Shown here: in pieces, positions 7,131-16,037 of the stretch
Layout: each line of letters opens with the position of its first letter
Numbering within the stretch: the stretch's first letter is position 1
NCBI GenBank assembly: GCA_910574475.1
Contig: CAJTAT010000007.1
Coordinates: 124,001-188,000 of the forward strand
Source of the DNA: Clostridia bacterium
Lineage (GTDB): Bacteria; Bacillota; Clostridia; Lachnospirales; Lachnospiraceae
Direction: 5' to 3'
Length of the DNA stretch: 64,000 nucleotides
Program-made: the position numbers and the translations under genes
The notes under the pieces: model-generated
The model's database searches: none
What the model saw: only the letters and a program-made list of their open reading frames with translations
Told to the model about the DNA's origin: nothing

Positions 7131-9524
7131 TCAGTCTGTCGCCCTAATCCGCTCCACAAGGGAAAACCTTCTGGTATAACGGACGGCACAGACTGAGAAT
7201 ACCGCCTGCACCACAAGCAACGCAGCCGCAAACAGCAGTACCTGAAGCACCGGGAAATGATAGGTCAGTTTCCCGAACATACCAATCTGGTCAAAAATCT
7301 TGCACACAATCAGACTGCACGCTGTCCCCAGCGTCAGAGTGGCAAGCAGTGTGATTCCCACATAATATAAGCACTCAAAGGACAGCATCTGGGACAGCTG
7401 CCGGCTGCTCATGCCAACGGACTGGAACACGCCAAACTCCTGCTGGCGGGTAAGAAGATTGGTAATCAGCGTGTTGGCAAGATTAATCAGGGCAAACACA
7501 AAAATAAAGCCCAGAATGCTATAGAGCCGGGTCAGTTCTCCCCGCATACCAATCTCCAGTTCGGCCGCCAAATCATCCAGACCGGAGATTGCCACCCGTT
7601 TATCGGACACAGCGCCAAATACAGCCCGCCGAAGCTGTTCACTGTCTTGCTTTGTGTGAACATTCACATAGCCGGTAAAATCCGAGATTTCTGGATAAAG
7701 AGCGGACAATTCTTTTTCTGGCAAAATAAAAAAATGAGCGGTGTTACCGATAGGAATGTTCTCAACAACCCCCATTACGGTATAAGTCTTCTTCTGTCCG
7801 TTGTAACAGGAAACCGTAACCGTATCTCCAACCTGGTAACTGGTTTTGTAAATCTCTTTCAGTGTGCTGCCTGACGGGCAGACTAGGATGCCGCTTCTCT
7901 CAACCAGCTGCCGGTAATCTGCGCTTCCATCTAAAACCGACTCGCCTGTATACAGTTCTGCCATCTTCTCTTCTGAAATTCCTCTAACGACGAAAGGCTC
8001 ATGCTCACGGTTGCCTGGAATCTCGCTGATGGCAGGGATTTCCACGCAAGTCATACTGTAAGCCGTGATGTGATCCACGTCGGGAATAGCGGCAAGCTTC
8101 TCCTGCAGCGCTTGCCCCAGGGGATTTTCTCTCTGCATCTCGACAAATTCCTCGCCCGCATAATTCTCATATTGCAGTAGATACTGGCTCCTGTCTCCAA
8201 ATTGGGACTGGGCCATTTCTTTCAGATCCACCGAATTTGCGTAGGCGGAAATGACAAGCAGCAAAATCCCTGTCAGGCTTAACGAAAGCGACGTTACGAA
8301 CGCTTTTTTACGGTTCCTTGAGAAATTCATCAAGGCCAGGCGAATCATGGTCAGGCGGCGGTGAAGCTGCCTGGAAACGCTGCGTCCCTGATACCCAGAG
8401 TAGGCGGTAATCCGAACGGCTTCCATAGCAGATACTTTTCCCACCATGGACAACGGCTTTCTGGTGGCAACCAATACCATTCCATAGGTCAGGAACAGAA
8501 TGACCACTGCAGACCAGAGATTGTCACGCCAGGGCCAATAACCAGGTACGGCAATCAGGGCGATCACTGCAGCAAGAATCAGTCCAAAGGGAACTGCTAT
8601 GGCAGTCAGGAAACGCCTCTCCCGCTTCACCACCCGCTTTAACTGCTTCGGCGTTGTCCCAAGTACCTTCAAGCGCCCGTATTCCCGCATTTTCCCCATC
8701 ACGGAAATGTAGAAAATATTGTAGATTACAATCGCACAGATGGCAGCAATTAAGATTGACAGTGCATAAATCCCCATTCCGTTTCCTAGATAAAGATCCA
8801 CCATTCCAAAATAGCTGGAGCTGTAAAATGTCCGATCCGCCGGTATATCCATATCTGCGAAGAACCTTTCGATATCTGCACGAAGCCTGGCCGGCTCCAT
8901 TACCTGACTTCCTGCAAAACGAAAGCACAGCTCATAAGGAGCTGGGTGAATACCTGTATCCACAGCGGTTTCCGAGATCCATACTGTAAAAATCCGGCTG
9001 TTGTTCTCCGATTCCAGAATACCTGTGATGGTATAGGGCTTCTCACTGCCGCTAAGGTTCAGGATAACCGTCTGGCCAATTTCTACCGGAAGGTTAAAAT
9101 AATCGAAAAAAGAGCGCTCCACGCAAAGCTCATTTTCTGCCTGGGGATACATCCCGGTAACTTTGCCGTATCCCATCAGATCGATCATCTCAGGGCTTAC
9201 AAAGCTGACGTTCAAAACGCTGTCCTCATGGCGGACAGAACCGGCATCGGCTGTATATCCCCATTTTTCAAACCTGCCCGCATCCACAAGCCGGGTGACC
9301 TCTTCTCTGGTCAGCCCACTACAGCCTGCCTGATACTGTCCCAGGATATTGTCCAGTGTCTTCTTCTTCTGTGCCGAATAAATGAAGCAGAGGGTTCCCA
9401 TCAGACAAACGGCAAGGGCAATTGAAAGAATGATAAAAAAGCTTCGACGTCTGTCGGCTTTCATGCTCCGCTCCGCCAGTTTCTTTTCCACCTCGCTGGT
9501 GTCGTTTTCAAAAGGCCATGTCAT
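7131..9524 (-). CDS. ABC transporter permease with two FtsX domains
   Basis: A 797-residue permease. After a cytoplasmic start it has a helix at about residues 28-48, a large extracytoplasmic domain, three helices and an FtsX-like domain (about 260-380), then a repeat of the same plan: a helix near 415, a second outer domain and three C-terminal helices (about 665-790). This two-module, eight-helix form is typical of lipoprotein or antimicrobial-peptide related exporters in Firmicutes. Its start overlaps the ATPase stop (ATGA, 9521-9524). The two-component genes upstream are its likely control. Substrate unknown; a drug or peptide exporter is an inference from family and context. Confidence 0.9.
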   Translation of the reverse strand: MTWPFENDTSEVEKKLAERSMKADRRRSFFIILSIALAVCLMGTLCFIYSAQKKKTLDNILGQYQAGCSGLTREEVTRLVDAGRFEKWGYTADAGSVRHEDSVLNVSFVSPEMIDLMGYGKVTGMYPQAENELCVERSFFDYFNLPVEIGQTVILNLSGSEKPYTITGILESENNSRIFTVWISETAVDTGIHPAPYELCFRFAGSQVMEPARLRADIERFFADMDIPADRTFYSSSYFGMVDLYLGNGMGIYALSILIAAICAIVIYNIFYISVMGKMREYGRLKVLGTTPKQLKRVVKRERRFLTAIAVPFGLILAAVIALIAVPGYWPWRDNLWSAVVILFLTYGMVLVATRKPLSMVGKVSAMEAVRITAYSGYQGRSVSRQLHRRLTMIRLALMNFSRNRKKAFVTSLSLSLTGILLLVISAYANSVDLKEMAQSQFGDRSQYLLQYENYAGEEFVEMQRENPLGQALQEKLAAIPDVDHITAYSMTCVEIPAISEIPGNREHEPFVVRGISEEKMAELYTGESVLDGSADYRQLVERSGILVCPSGSTLKEIYKTSYQVGDTVTVSCYNGQKKTYTVMGVVENIPIGNTAHFFILPEKELSALYPEISDFTGYVNVHTKQDSEQLRRAVFGAVSDKRVAISGLDDLAAELEIGMRGELTRLYSILGFIFVFALINLANTLITNLLTRQQEFGVFQSVGMSSRQLSQMLSFECLYYVGITLLATLTLGTACSLIVCKIFDQIGMFGKLTYHFPVLQVLLFAAALLVVQAVFSVCAVRYTRRFSLVERIRATD

Positions 9525-10225
9525 GATTTGCCACCTCCTGCTATCTTTGCACTGGCGCTGTCTCCGACAATCCTGCCGTCCTCAATTCGAACAATGCGGT
9601 CGGAAAGCTGGGCAATCTCGTTATTGTGGGTGATCATTACAATGGTTTGGTTAAACTCCATACTGGTACGCTTTAAAAGCCCCAGCACATCAGCGCTGGT
9701 CTTAGAATCCAGATTTCCGGTTGGCTCATCGGCCAGGATGATAGCTGGTTTGGTGATCAGGGCACGGGCAATGGCGACACGCTGTTGCTGTCCGCCAGAA
9801 AGGTTGTTTGGCATATTGTTAAGTTTATCTTCCAATGCCAGCATCCTCACGATCTCGTCCATGAACTTCTCATCTGCCGTGTCGCCGTCCAGCTCCACAG
9901 GCAGAACAATATTTTCATAGACATTCAGGATTGGGACAAGGTTATAGTTCTGGAAGATAAATCCAATGTTTCGGCGGCGGAAGATAGTCAGTTCCTCATC
10001 ATTCTTTTTGGCCAGCTCATCCCCGCGGACAATGACACTGCCAGAAGTGGGCGTATCCAGCCCGCCCATCATGTTAAGCAAAGTAGACTTGCCGCTGCCG
10101 GAGGTTCCTACCACCGCCACAAACTCACCCTGTTCCACTGACAGGCTGACGCCATCCAGGGCATGGGTAATATTAGTCTCACTGCCATAATACTTTTTCA
10201 GGTCGATTGTTTGTAATACATTCAT
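9521..10225 (-). CDS. ABC transporter ATP-binding protein
   Basis: A 234-residue MacB/LolD-like ATPase with Walker A GTSGSGKST, the Q-loop region FIFQNYNLVP, the signature LSGGQQQR and Walker B AIILADEPTGNLD. The ATG at 10225 follows AAAGGAG at 9-nt spacing; an upstream in-frame ATG at 10282 has no ribosome site. It pairs with the two-FtsX-domain permease. Tandem AAATGT repeats lie 56-75 bp upstream of the start, matching repeats before the regulator gene, so the transporter is probably activated by that regulator. Confidence 0.93.
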   Translation of the reverse strand: MNVLQTIDLKKYYGSETNITHALDGVSLSVEQGEFVAVVGTSGSGKSTLLNMMGGLDTPTSGSVIVRGDELAKKNDEELTIFRRRNIGFIFQNYNLVPILNVYENIVLPVELDGDTADEKFMDEIVRMLALEDKLNNMPNNLSGGQQQRVAIARALITKPAIILADEPTGNLDSKTSADVLGLLKRTSMEFNQTIVMITHNNEIAQLSDRIVRIEDGRIVGDSASAKIAGGGKS

Positions 10226-10280
10226 AATCAAATGCTCCTTTCCCTGTTTTCGTCCTGCTTTAAAGGACATTGTAAAATCC

Positions 10281-10300
10281 AAATGTCACAGAAATGTCCG
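10281..10300. promoter_or_regulatory. tandem response-regulator half-sites before the ABC genes
   Basis: AAATGTCACAG followed directly by AAATGTCCG gives two half-sites with an 11-bp period. The same arrangement is found at 12149-12168 upstream of the response regulator gene. A third, inverted arrangement lies at 10334-10357. This is the binding pattern expected for an OmpR-family dimer. Confidence 0.6.
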
Positions 10301-10333
10301 AAGCGGCATAAAAAATATAAGAAAATGTGGATG

Positions 10334-10357
10334 AAATGTTACAAGCCTCGGACATTT
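10334..10357. promoter_or_regulatory. inverted half-sites of the same motif
   Basis: AAATGTTAC (10334-10342) and CGGACATTT (10349-10357, the complement of AAATGTCCG) face each other across 6 bp, between the kinase stop and the ABC promoter. They share the half-site sequence of the tandem sites nearby. Confidence 0.45.
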
Positions 10358-11397
10358 CAAATAAAATATCTCCAAGGAAGGAAAACCGAGAAAGTCGATC
10401 CCCTGCCGACTTCCGAGAGCACTTTGATATATCCGCCCTGTTTTGTGACAATTTCACGGGTCAGATAGAGCCCGATGCCTATCCCCTGTTCACCATGTAC
10501 TTCTTCTTCCCGATAAAAACGTCGGAAAATAGCAGCCTGGTTACTCTCCAGGATACCCTTACCGGTATCGGACACATCCAGCTTCACATACATTTCCCAT
10601 TGTTCCACTGAAACCCGGATAGCTCCTCCTGCGGGAGTATACTTCACCGCATTATCCAGCAGATTGAACAGGGCCTCCGCCGTCCACTTGCTGTCATGGG
10701 AAAGGTGCAAGTCATCCGGGCAGTCCACTGTTACGGAAATACCCTTTTTCTCCGCCGCATATACGATACCACTTAAGGCCATCGCTAGCGTATCGATCAA
10801 CAGGGCGTCTTTCTTTTCCAACCGGATTGCCCCGATCTCCAATCGGGAAGTCTTCACAAGCGCCTGAAAAAGAAATTCCAGCTTGTCCGTCTGGTTCTGG
10901 ATGCCCTGCAGGAACTCCCGCCGTTCTTCTTCTGTGACAGGCTTTGAAAGCAGTGTGTCCGTCACCATTTTCAGATTGCTTACCGGTGTCTTTACCTGAT
11001 GGGAAACATCCGATACCAACATCTGCAGCTCCTGCCGTTCCTCGTCCACCTTCCGCCTGTTTTCCTGCATAATACCATACATCCGCGAAAGACGGTAGCT
11101 GATACGTGCAAAGAGTGTTTCACTGTCCGCAGCGCGCAAAGGCTCTCCACTTCCACTTATCATCCGGTCCATCTCCCGGCACAGCTCTCTGGTAAATATG
11201 GAAAGCCGTTTGCTGAAAACAACTGTCAAAAGGAACATCCAGGAAAGGGCACAGAGGGTCAGCAGCATGCCGCTAATCAGCACCCACCTCTCGCCTGTCA
11301 TGGCAAAAAGAACTCCTGCAATGACCAGCATGGAAACTGCCATGCCACCCCAGGTCAGCAGAAATATCTTTTTTACAGAGGTCCACCTCAGATTCAC
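10357..11397 (-). CDS. sensor histidine kinase with minimal sensor loop
   Basis: About 346 residues. Two helices (about 10-31 and 38-60) are separated by only a few residues (TGERW), so no real outer sensor domain exists; this is the plan of intramembrane-sensing, BceS-like kinases that read their ABC transporter. Phosphoacceptor His133 lies in DVSHQVKTPV; the N-box LFNLLDNAVKYT, DTGKGI and GIGIGLYL complete the ATPase. I chose the GTG at 11397: GGAGGCG precedes it by 9 nt and it overlaps the regulator stop (GTGA). An ATG at 11418 would overlap more. Partner of the regulator just upstream. Confidence 0.9.
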   Translation of the reverse strand: MNLRWTSVKKIFLLTWGGMAVSMLVIAGVLFAMTGERWVLISGMLLTLCALSWMFLLTVVFSKRLSIFTRELCREMDRMISGSGEPLRAADSETLFARISYRLSRMYGIMQENRRKVDEERQELQMLVSDVSHQVKTPVSNLKMVTDTLLSKPVTEEERREFLQGIQNQTDKLEFLFQALVKTSRLEIGAIRLEKKDALLIDTLAMALSGIVYAAEKKGISVTVDCPDDLHLSHDSKWTAEALFNLLDNAVKYTPAGGAIRVSVEQWEMYVKLDVSDTGKGILESNQAAIFRRFYREEEVHGEQGIGIGLYLTREIVTKQGGYIKVLSEVGRGSTFSVFLPWRYFI

Positions 11398-12083
11398 TTT
11401 TTCTCGCCTCCCATCCATTGGTATCCAATCCCATAAATCGTTTTGATGTAAGTGTCGCCCTCTGCCTCAATCTTACCTCGGATCCGGCTGATAGAGGTAG
11501 TCAGGGTGTGTTCGTCCACATAATTTTCCTCCGCATCCCACAGCCGTTCCAAAAGGTGCTGTCTGGTTAGGATCTGTTTGGGATTTTTGCAGAACAGGTA
11601 CAGCATCTTATATTCCATCGGGGAAAGGGTAAGGGAATTACCATTCAACGAGGCGGACTGCTCCGAAAAGTCCAAAAACAGCCTGCCGTCATCATAGAAA
11701 TCCTTTGCCAGCCCCCGGTGTTCCAGCATAGCGAACATTGCCCGTATTTTCCGCAGCAACGCCCCAATGGAAAAAGGCTTGGTGATATAATCCACCGCCC
11801 CAACTTCATATCCCCGGATCTGGTCGCTCTCCTGGTCGTTGGCAGTCAGGAAAATCGCCAGCGTGTCGGGATTTTCCGGCTTTATGAGCCTGCACAGGTC
11901 ATAGCCGTTTCCATCCGGCAGATTAATGTCCAGAAGTACCAGGTCATATTCCGTCTGAGCCAGTAACTCGGCGGCTTTGTCTGCATTCAAGGCTGATACG
12001 GTATCATACCCCTCAGAAATCAGATTGTAAGTTAGCGTTTTATTTAAAAGGGCGTCATCCTCTACCAGCAAAATTTTTTTCAT
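11394..12083 (-). CDS. response regulator, OmpR family
   Basis: A 229-residue regulator with the receiver acidic pair in LLVEDDALL, phosphoacceptor Asp52 in LLDINLPDGNGYD, and the switch lysine in ITKPFSIGALLRKIR. The C-terminal winged helix has LSPMEYKMLYLF and ends YGIGYQW. The ATG at 12083 has GGAG at 7-nt spacing; a GTG two codons earlier does not. Tandem AAATGT half-sites at 12149-12168 overlap the probable -35 region of this operon, suggesting autoregulation. Confidence 0.92.
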   Translation of the reverse strand: MKKILLVEDDALLNKTLTYNLISEGYDTVSALNADKAAELLAQTEYDLVLLDINLPDGNGYDLCRLIKPENPDTLAIFLTANDQESDQIRGYEVGAVDYITKPFSIGALLRKIRAMFAMLEHRGLAKDFYDDGRLFLDFSEQSASLNGNSLTLSPMEYKMLYLFCKNPKQILTRQHLLERLWDAEENYVDEHTLTTSISRIRGKIEAEGDTYIKTIYGIGYQWMGGEKK

Positions 12084-12089
12084 ATCCAC

Positions 12090-12388
12090 ACTCCATAAAT
12101 TTTCATCGTAAACAGCAGCTATTTATCATTCACTATAGTTTAACAGGCAAATGTCCGCGAAATGTTACAATGGGCATATTTTTTGTTTTTAAATAAGGGG
12201 GTGTCCACACAAAGAAAAATGCTCGCGTAGATAAGTCAGGATCTTGAACCACGAATGGCAGGTCCTTCGGAACCTACTTTTCTATTTTCAGACATAAGAA
12301 TGGAACCATTGCTCCATAGATCATTACTCATCTATTTTGCAATGGCCCCTCTGTAATTTTGTTTAAACTTTTTTGATTATATACATAA
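12090..12388. other. intergenic region with a long interrupted hairpin
   Basis: No gene seen. Besides the regulator sites at 12149-12168, the stretch 12306-12345 forms a hairpin: CCATTGC pairs with GCAATGG and, inside it, ATAGAT with ATCTAT across an 8-nt loop. It has no T tract on either strand. The block GGGGGTGTCCACAC at 12197-12210 looks a little like an insertion-sequence end, but no matching second end or transposase is present. Confidence 0.4.
12149..12168. promoter_or_regulatory. tandem response-regulator half-sites before the regulator operon
   Basis: AAATGTCCGCG followed by AAATGTTAC (11-bp period) lies 66 bp upstream of the regulator start. A TATAGT -10-like box on the minus strand lies just downstream, so the repeat covers the -35 position, as for many OmpR-type activators. 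Confidence 0.6.
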
Positions 12389-12763
12389 CTACTTCCCACT
12401 AACAGCTATAGCCTCTATTTCACAGAGTACTCCTTTGGGAAGATCTTTTACTGCCACGCAGCTTCTTGCAGGCTTGGAAACAAAATACTCCTCATAAACC
12501 TGATTAAACTTAGCAAAATCATCAATATCAGCCAGGAAGCAGGTAGTCTTTACTACATTTTCATATCCGATTCCCGCTGCTTTCAAGATTTCGCCTATAT
12601 TTTTACAGCTTTGGCGGGCCTGAGCCTCAATTCCCTCTGGAATCTCTCCTGTCTCTGGAATAACTGGAATTTGACCTGAAGAAAATACTAAGCCATTTAC
12701 TTCATATCCCTGAGAATAAGGTCCAATTGCTGCTGGTGCTTTCGCTGTTGACAATATTTTCAT
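12389..12763 (-). CDS. ridA: RidA-family enamine/imine deaminase
   Basis: A 124-residue protein of normal family length. It begins MKILSTAKAPAAIGPYSQ, the hallmark N-terminus, has FSSGQIPV and ends CEIEAIAV with the conserved Arg in KPARSCVAV and the Glu in the C-terminal strand. RidA proteins hydrolyse reactive 2-aminoacrylate and related imines in the cytoplasm. The ATG at 12763 has AGGAGG at 10-nt spacing; longer in-frame starts lack a site and do not match the family. It follows the penicillin-binding protein gene on the same strand, probably with no functional link. Confidence 0.93.
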   Translation of the reverse strand: MKILSTAKAPAAIGPYSQGYEVNGLVFSSGQIPVIPETGEIPEGIEAQARQSCKNIGEILKAAGIGYENVVKTTCFLADIDDFAKFNQVYEEYFVSKPARSCVAVKDLPKGVLCEIEAIAVSGK

Positions 12764-12873
12764 TATAATCAATCCTCCTAATTCAATTATCGCTTTGTGC
12801 CTTGGAAGGCCTTCGCTGATTATAAGTTCTATTATATTCTTTGCGATACATGGGAACCCCAAAAATTTGCCGT

Positions 12874-15540
12874 CTATCCTTCTGGAACTGGCTCACCGCC
12901 TTCAGGTACGCCTGGATCCTCTGGCACCGGATCGGGTTCCGGTACTGGATCGGGTTCTGGTACATAGACCTCTTCTGGTGAACCACCCTCCTCAGGTGTA
13001 GGTTCATTGTTCACATTTCCCTGGCCTGGCTGGTAAATGCCTCCAATGACATTTCCAAAGTGAAGGTTACAGGATGGGTATACCAAAGGCGAACCAGATA
13101 CATCATTATTCTCTGGTATCAGAGTGATGATTCGATCCTCTCTCATTGGACAAGCGTCTGTAGCAATGGCTCCGCTCTCAACACACACAGTAGCCACCCG
13201 ATGGACGTCGCAATATTCGGTAGGAACAGTTCCTGATGCAAAATATTCACTCTTTATCACGCCATCGCATAATCCTGGAAGAGGAAGCTTTCCAGATTCT
13301 GCACAAACTGCAGCGCTGGTGATAGAATCTGGCTTTGGAAAATCTTTATTCTCCAGATTCTCGTGAATCCTGGACATTACCTTTCTCCAAATTACTTTAT
13401 GATAGCTCGTCTCGCCTTTGGCAAGCTTATGATTATTGTCAAAACCTGCCCAAATGCCTGCAGTATAGTAAGGAGTATAGCCAACAAACCATACATCTCT
13501 GTTCTCCGAAGTGGTACCTGTCTTTCCTGCTATCGTCATTCCCTGAAAACGAACTGCAGTACCAGTACCTTGATTGACTACATCCTTCATGGCACTTGTC
13601 AGCAGCCAGGCTGTACTGTCTTTCAGAACTGTTCTAGTATATGGCTTTGTATTGTCGATCAGAACATTGCCGTCCTGATCCAGAATCCTTGTATAAAGAA
13701 CAGGCTTTACATAGATACCGTTATTGGCAATGGTAGCATAGGATGCTGTCAGCTCCAGATTTGTCACTCCATTTGTGATACCGCCGAGAGCAGTTGCCTG
13801 TCCATAGTCATTATTTCCATTGGCATCTGGTTCCTTTTGCAGCGTCGTGATACCTAAGTTCTCCAGGTATGTGATGCCCAGAGCTGGAGTTATATCAGTT
13901 AAAGTCTTGACAGCTACAATATTCATAGATTGCTCAATACCTTTGCGCAGGGAAGTCCATCCCTGATATGCCTCTCCATTCCAGTTCCTTACGGGACGCC
14001 CCTTCGCATAATTGTATGGGGCGTCAAACTGAGTGCTGGCCAGAGTCATTCCGGCAGAATCCAGAGCAGGTGCATATGTGGACACCGGTTTAAAGGTTGA
14101 TCCCGGCTGACGCACAGTATCTACTGCCCGGTTCAGAGAAAGACTGGCTGTCTTTTCTCCACGTCCTCCTACCATGCCTTTCACATATCCTGTGGACTGA
14201 TCTATAATAATCATGGAGATCTGAGGTTGGACTGTCATATCCACCCTCTCATACACCGTATCTCCTTCCTCCACAACAGTTGCCTTGTAAGCGTCAATGT
14301 GGGCCTGTGCGTCTTCTTCTGTGTCAAACAATGCCTCGAAATTAGAAGATTCATTTTCCTGGAAATACTTTTCCAACATCTGTGTACTATAATTAATCTG
14401 CTCGCCGTCTGGTTTCACCACTGTCAGGGCATAATCCAATCCAATCCTGACATTTGCCGGATAATTTTCTTCGTCAGCCATCTCCTCATCCATAATTTTC
14501 TGGATGTCAGGATCCTGGGCGGTCTCAATTGTCAGGCCTCCGTAATAGACCAGATTATAAGCCTGCTGAGAAGTATAGCCTTTAATCTCCTGCAAATCAT
14601 TGATAACCTGATCAATCGCGGCATCCACATAGTAAGAAAAGGCTTCAGTGGTACTCTTTACTTCATTGGTTGTCTGGATTCGATCGTATACGTCATCCTC
14701 CATGGCTTCGTCATACTCTCTCTGAGAGATATATTCCTGCTCCAGCATATGAAGCAGCACCTGGTCACGGCGCTCTTTATTTTTCTCCGGGTTGCTGACC
14801 GGATTGTACGCCGTGGGGCTTTTTGCAATCCCTGCGATAACTGCCGCCTCCGAAATTGTCAGTTCACTTACATCCTTATTAAAATACCGATTTGATGCCG
14901 CCTGGATGCCTAAGGTATTCTGCCCCAAATTAATGGTATTCAAATAGGCTTCCAGAATCTCGTCCTTTGTCATCAGATCTTCCAGCTTAACAGCCAGATA
15001 CTGCTCCTGCAGCTTTCGCTCTACCTTCTCAGCCAATGTACTCTCGCTCATAAAGTCAAACACATTGTTTTTCAAAAGCTGCTGTGTAATGGTACTTGCA
15101 CCTTCTGTTCTCTTAAAACCGCTGGCTACCCCTCTGACACCGGCACGGACGATTCCCTTCAAGTCAATTCCGTTATGCTCATAGAATCGTTCATCCTCAA
15201 TAGCCACAAATGCTTGCTGCACATGTTCTGGTACGGTCTCAATATTTACCATGATACGGTTGGACCCCGCAGCAAGCAGCTCTGCTGTCTGATTGCCGTC
15301 TGCATCTACCATAACTGATTTATAGCCGCTTGGAATTACACTGGTAATGTCAATATCAGGGGCATTGTCCATGACCCCTTTGACTACGCCGAAACCCGCA
15401 CACAGTCCAACTACGCCTATGGCCAACAGACTGATCAAAAAAGCTTTTATACAAATAACGCCTAACTTCTTACCGATTTGTGTGGCTTTGGAATTCATAG
15501 ATTTCTGCTTTTTAGAAACCCCTTTTTTTCCATAGTTCAT
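12874..15540 (-). CDS. class A penicillin-binding protein (PBP1A-like)
   Basis: A bifunctional peptidoglycan glycosyltransferase/transpeptidase of 888 residues. A short basic cytoplasmic tail and one membrane anchor (about residues 31-53) precede the GT51 domain with catalytic Glu115 in EDERFYEHNG. The transpeptidase has the SxxK serine Ser481 (GSTFKPVS), SMN and KTGTTSENRD. The end is a low-complexity tail rich in Pro, Glu, Val and Asp with PEPDPVPEPDP repeats, common in secreted-side tails of clostridial PBPs. AGGAGG precedes the ATG. It builds the cell wall at the outer face of the membrane and is a beta-lactam target. Confidence 0.95.
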   Translation of the reverse strand: MNYGKKGVSKKQKSMNSKATQIGKKLGVICIKAFLISLLAIGVVGLCAGFGVVKGVMDNAPDIDITSVIPSGYKSVMVDADGNQTAELLAAGSNRIMVNIETVPEHVQQAFVAIEDERFYEHNGIDLKGIVRAGVRGVASGFKRTEGASTITQQLLKNNVFDFMSESTLAEKVERKLQEQYLAVKLEDLMTKDEILEAYLNTINLGQNTLGIQAASNRYFNKDVSELTISEAAVIAGIAKSPTAYNPVSNPEKNKERRDQVLLHMLEQEYISQREYDEAMEDDVYDRIQTTNEVKSTTEAFSYYVDAAIDQVINDLQEIKGYTSQQAYNLVYYGGLTIETAQDPDIQKIMDEEMADEENYPANVRIGLDYALTVVKPDGEQINYSTQMLEKYFQENESSNFEALFDTEEDAQAHIDAYKATVVEEGDTVYERVDMTVQPQISMIIIDQSTGYVKGMVGGRGEKTASLSLNRAVDTVRQPGSTFKPVSTYAPALDSAGMTLASTQFDAPYNYAKGRPVRNWNGEAYQGWTSLRKGIEQSMNIVAVKTLTDITPALGITYLENLGITTLQKEPDANGNNDYGQATALGGITNGVTNLELTASYATIANNGIYVKPVLYTRILDQDGNVLIDNTKPYTRTVLKDSTAWLLTSAMKDVVNQGTGTAVRFQGMTIAGKTGTTSENRDVWFVGYTPYYTAGIWAGFDNNHKLAKGETSYHKVIWRKVMSRIHENLENKDFPKPDSITSAAVCAESGKLPLPGLCDGVIKSEYFASGTVPTEYCDVHRVATVCVESGAIATDACPMREDRIITLIPENNDVSGSPLVYPSCNLHFGNVIGGIYQPGQGNVNNEPTPEEGGSPEEVYVPEPDPVPEPDPVPEDPGVPEGGEPVPEG

Positions 15541-15718
15541 AGCTTAGCCTCCTCTATATCCCCATATTATATCAAAAACTTTGCTCCAAAGCAACTTGCG
15601 ATTTTCTTATGTTTTCTTTATAATGTTTTTAGACTCTCATGACAGCTTTCGACAGTTTTTGCAGAATCTGTCCTGTATAATACTTTTCAAAAATATAACT
15701 ACCAAAAAGGAGAGTATT

Positions 15719-16027
15719 ATGCAACGAGAATTTCTAATAGAGACTCGCTCTGTGGCTGATGAGAAAGGAACCCTGCTAAATCTAAAATACTATCTAATAG
15801 AGGAAGAACAGCCCTTATCGGTGGCCCCTCTTTACCGCATCTGTATCAAAAAATCTATATCAGAACGGCCTGGCGTAGAAGAAGCAGAAAGTACACCTCC
15901 TGTATCTCATTCTGAAACCTTTGCACGGGAAATGTTAAAAACATTGATCAAAAATGCAGTTACACCCATATGCCTTCTGGAAATTGTAGACGATATGATG
16001 ACAAAAGAGGAGGGACAGGCTTCCTGA
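15719..16027 (+). CDS. conserved hypothetical protein (DUF6514-like)
   Basis: A 102-residue soluble protein that starts MQREFLIETRSVADEKG and contains LKYYLIEEE and a C-terminal helix rich in Thr and Met. AAAGGAG lies before the ATG at 15719. I think it belongs to a small family annotated as DUF6514 in Clostridia, but this is from memory of its pattern. It is ten nucleotides upstream of the YigZ gene and probably co-transcribed with it. No signal peptide or membrane segment. Function unknown. Confidence 0.7.
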   Translation: MQREFLIETRSVADEKGTLLNLKYYLIEEEQPLSVAPLYRICIKKSISERPGVEEAESTPPVSHSETFAREMLKTLIKNAVTPICLLEIVDDMMTKEEGQAS

Positions 16028-16037
16028 AAGGAACTTC

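Noticed and set aside
12197..12300. Possible insertion-sequence end (GGGGGTGTCCACAC)
   Set aside because: No partner end, target duplication or transposase remnant was found within reach.
14227..14895. 222-codon plus-strand frame
   Set aside because: Antisense to the penicillin-binding protein; no ribosome site and no recognisable domain.
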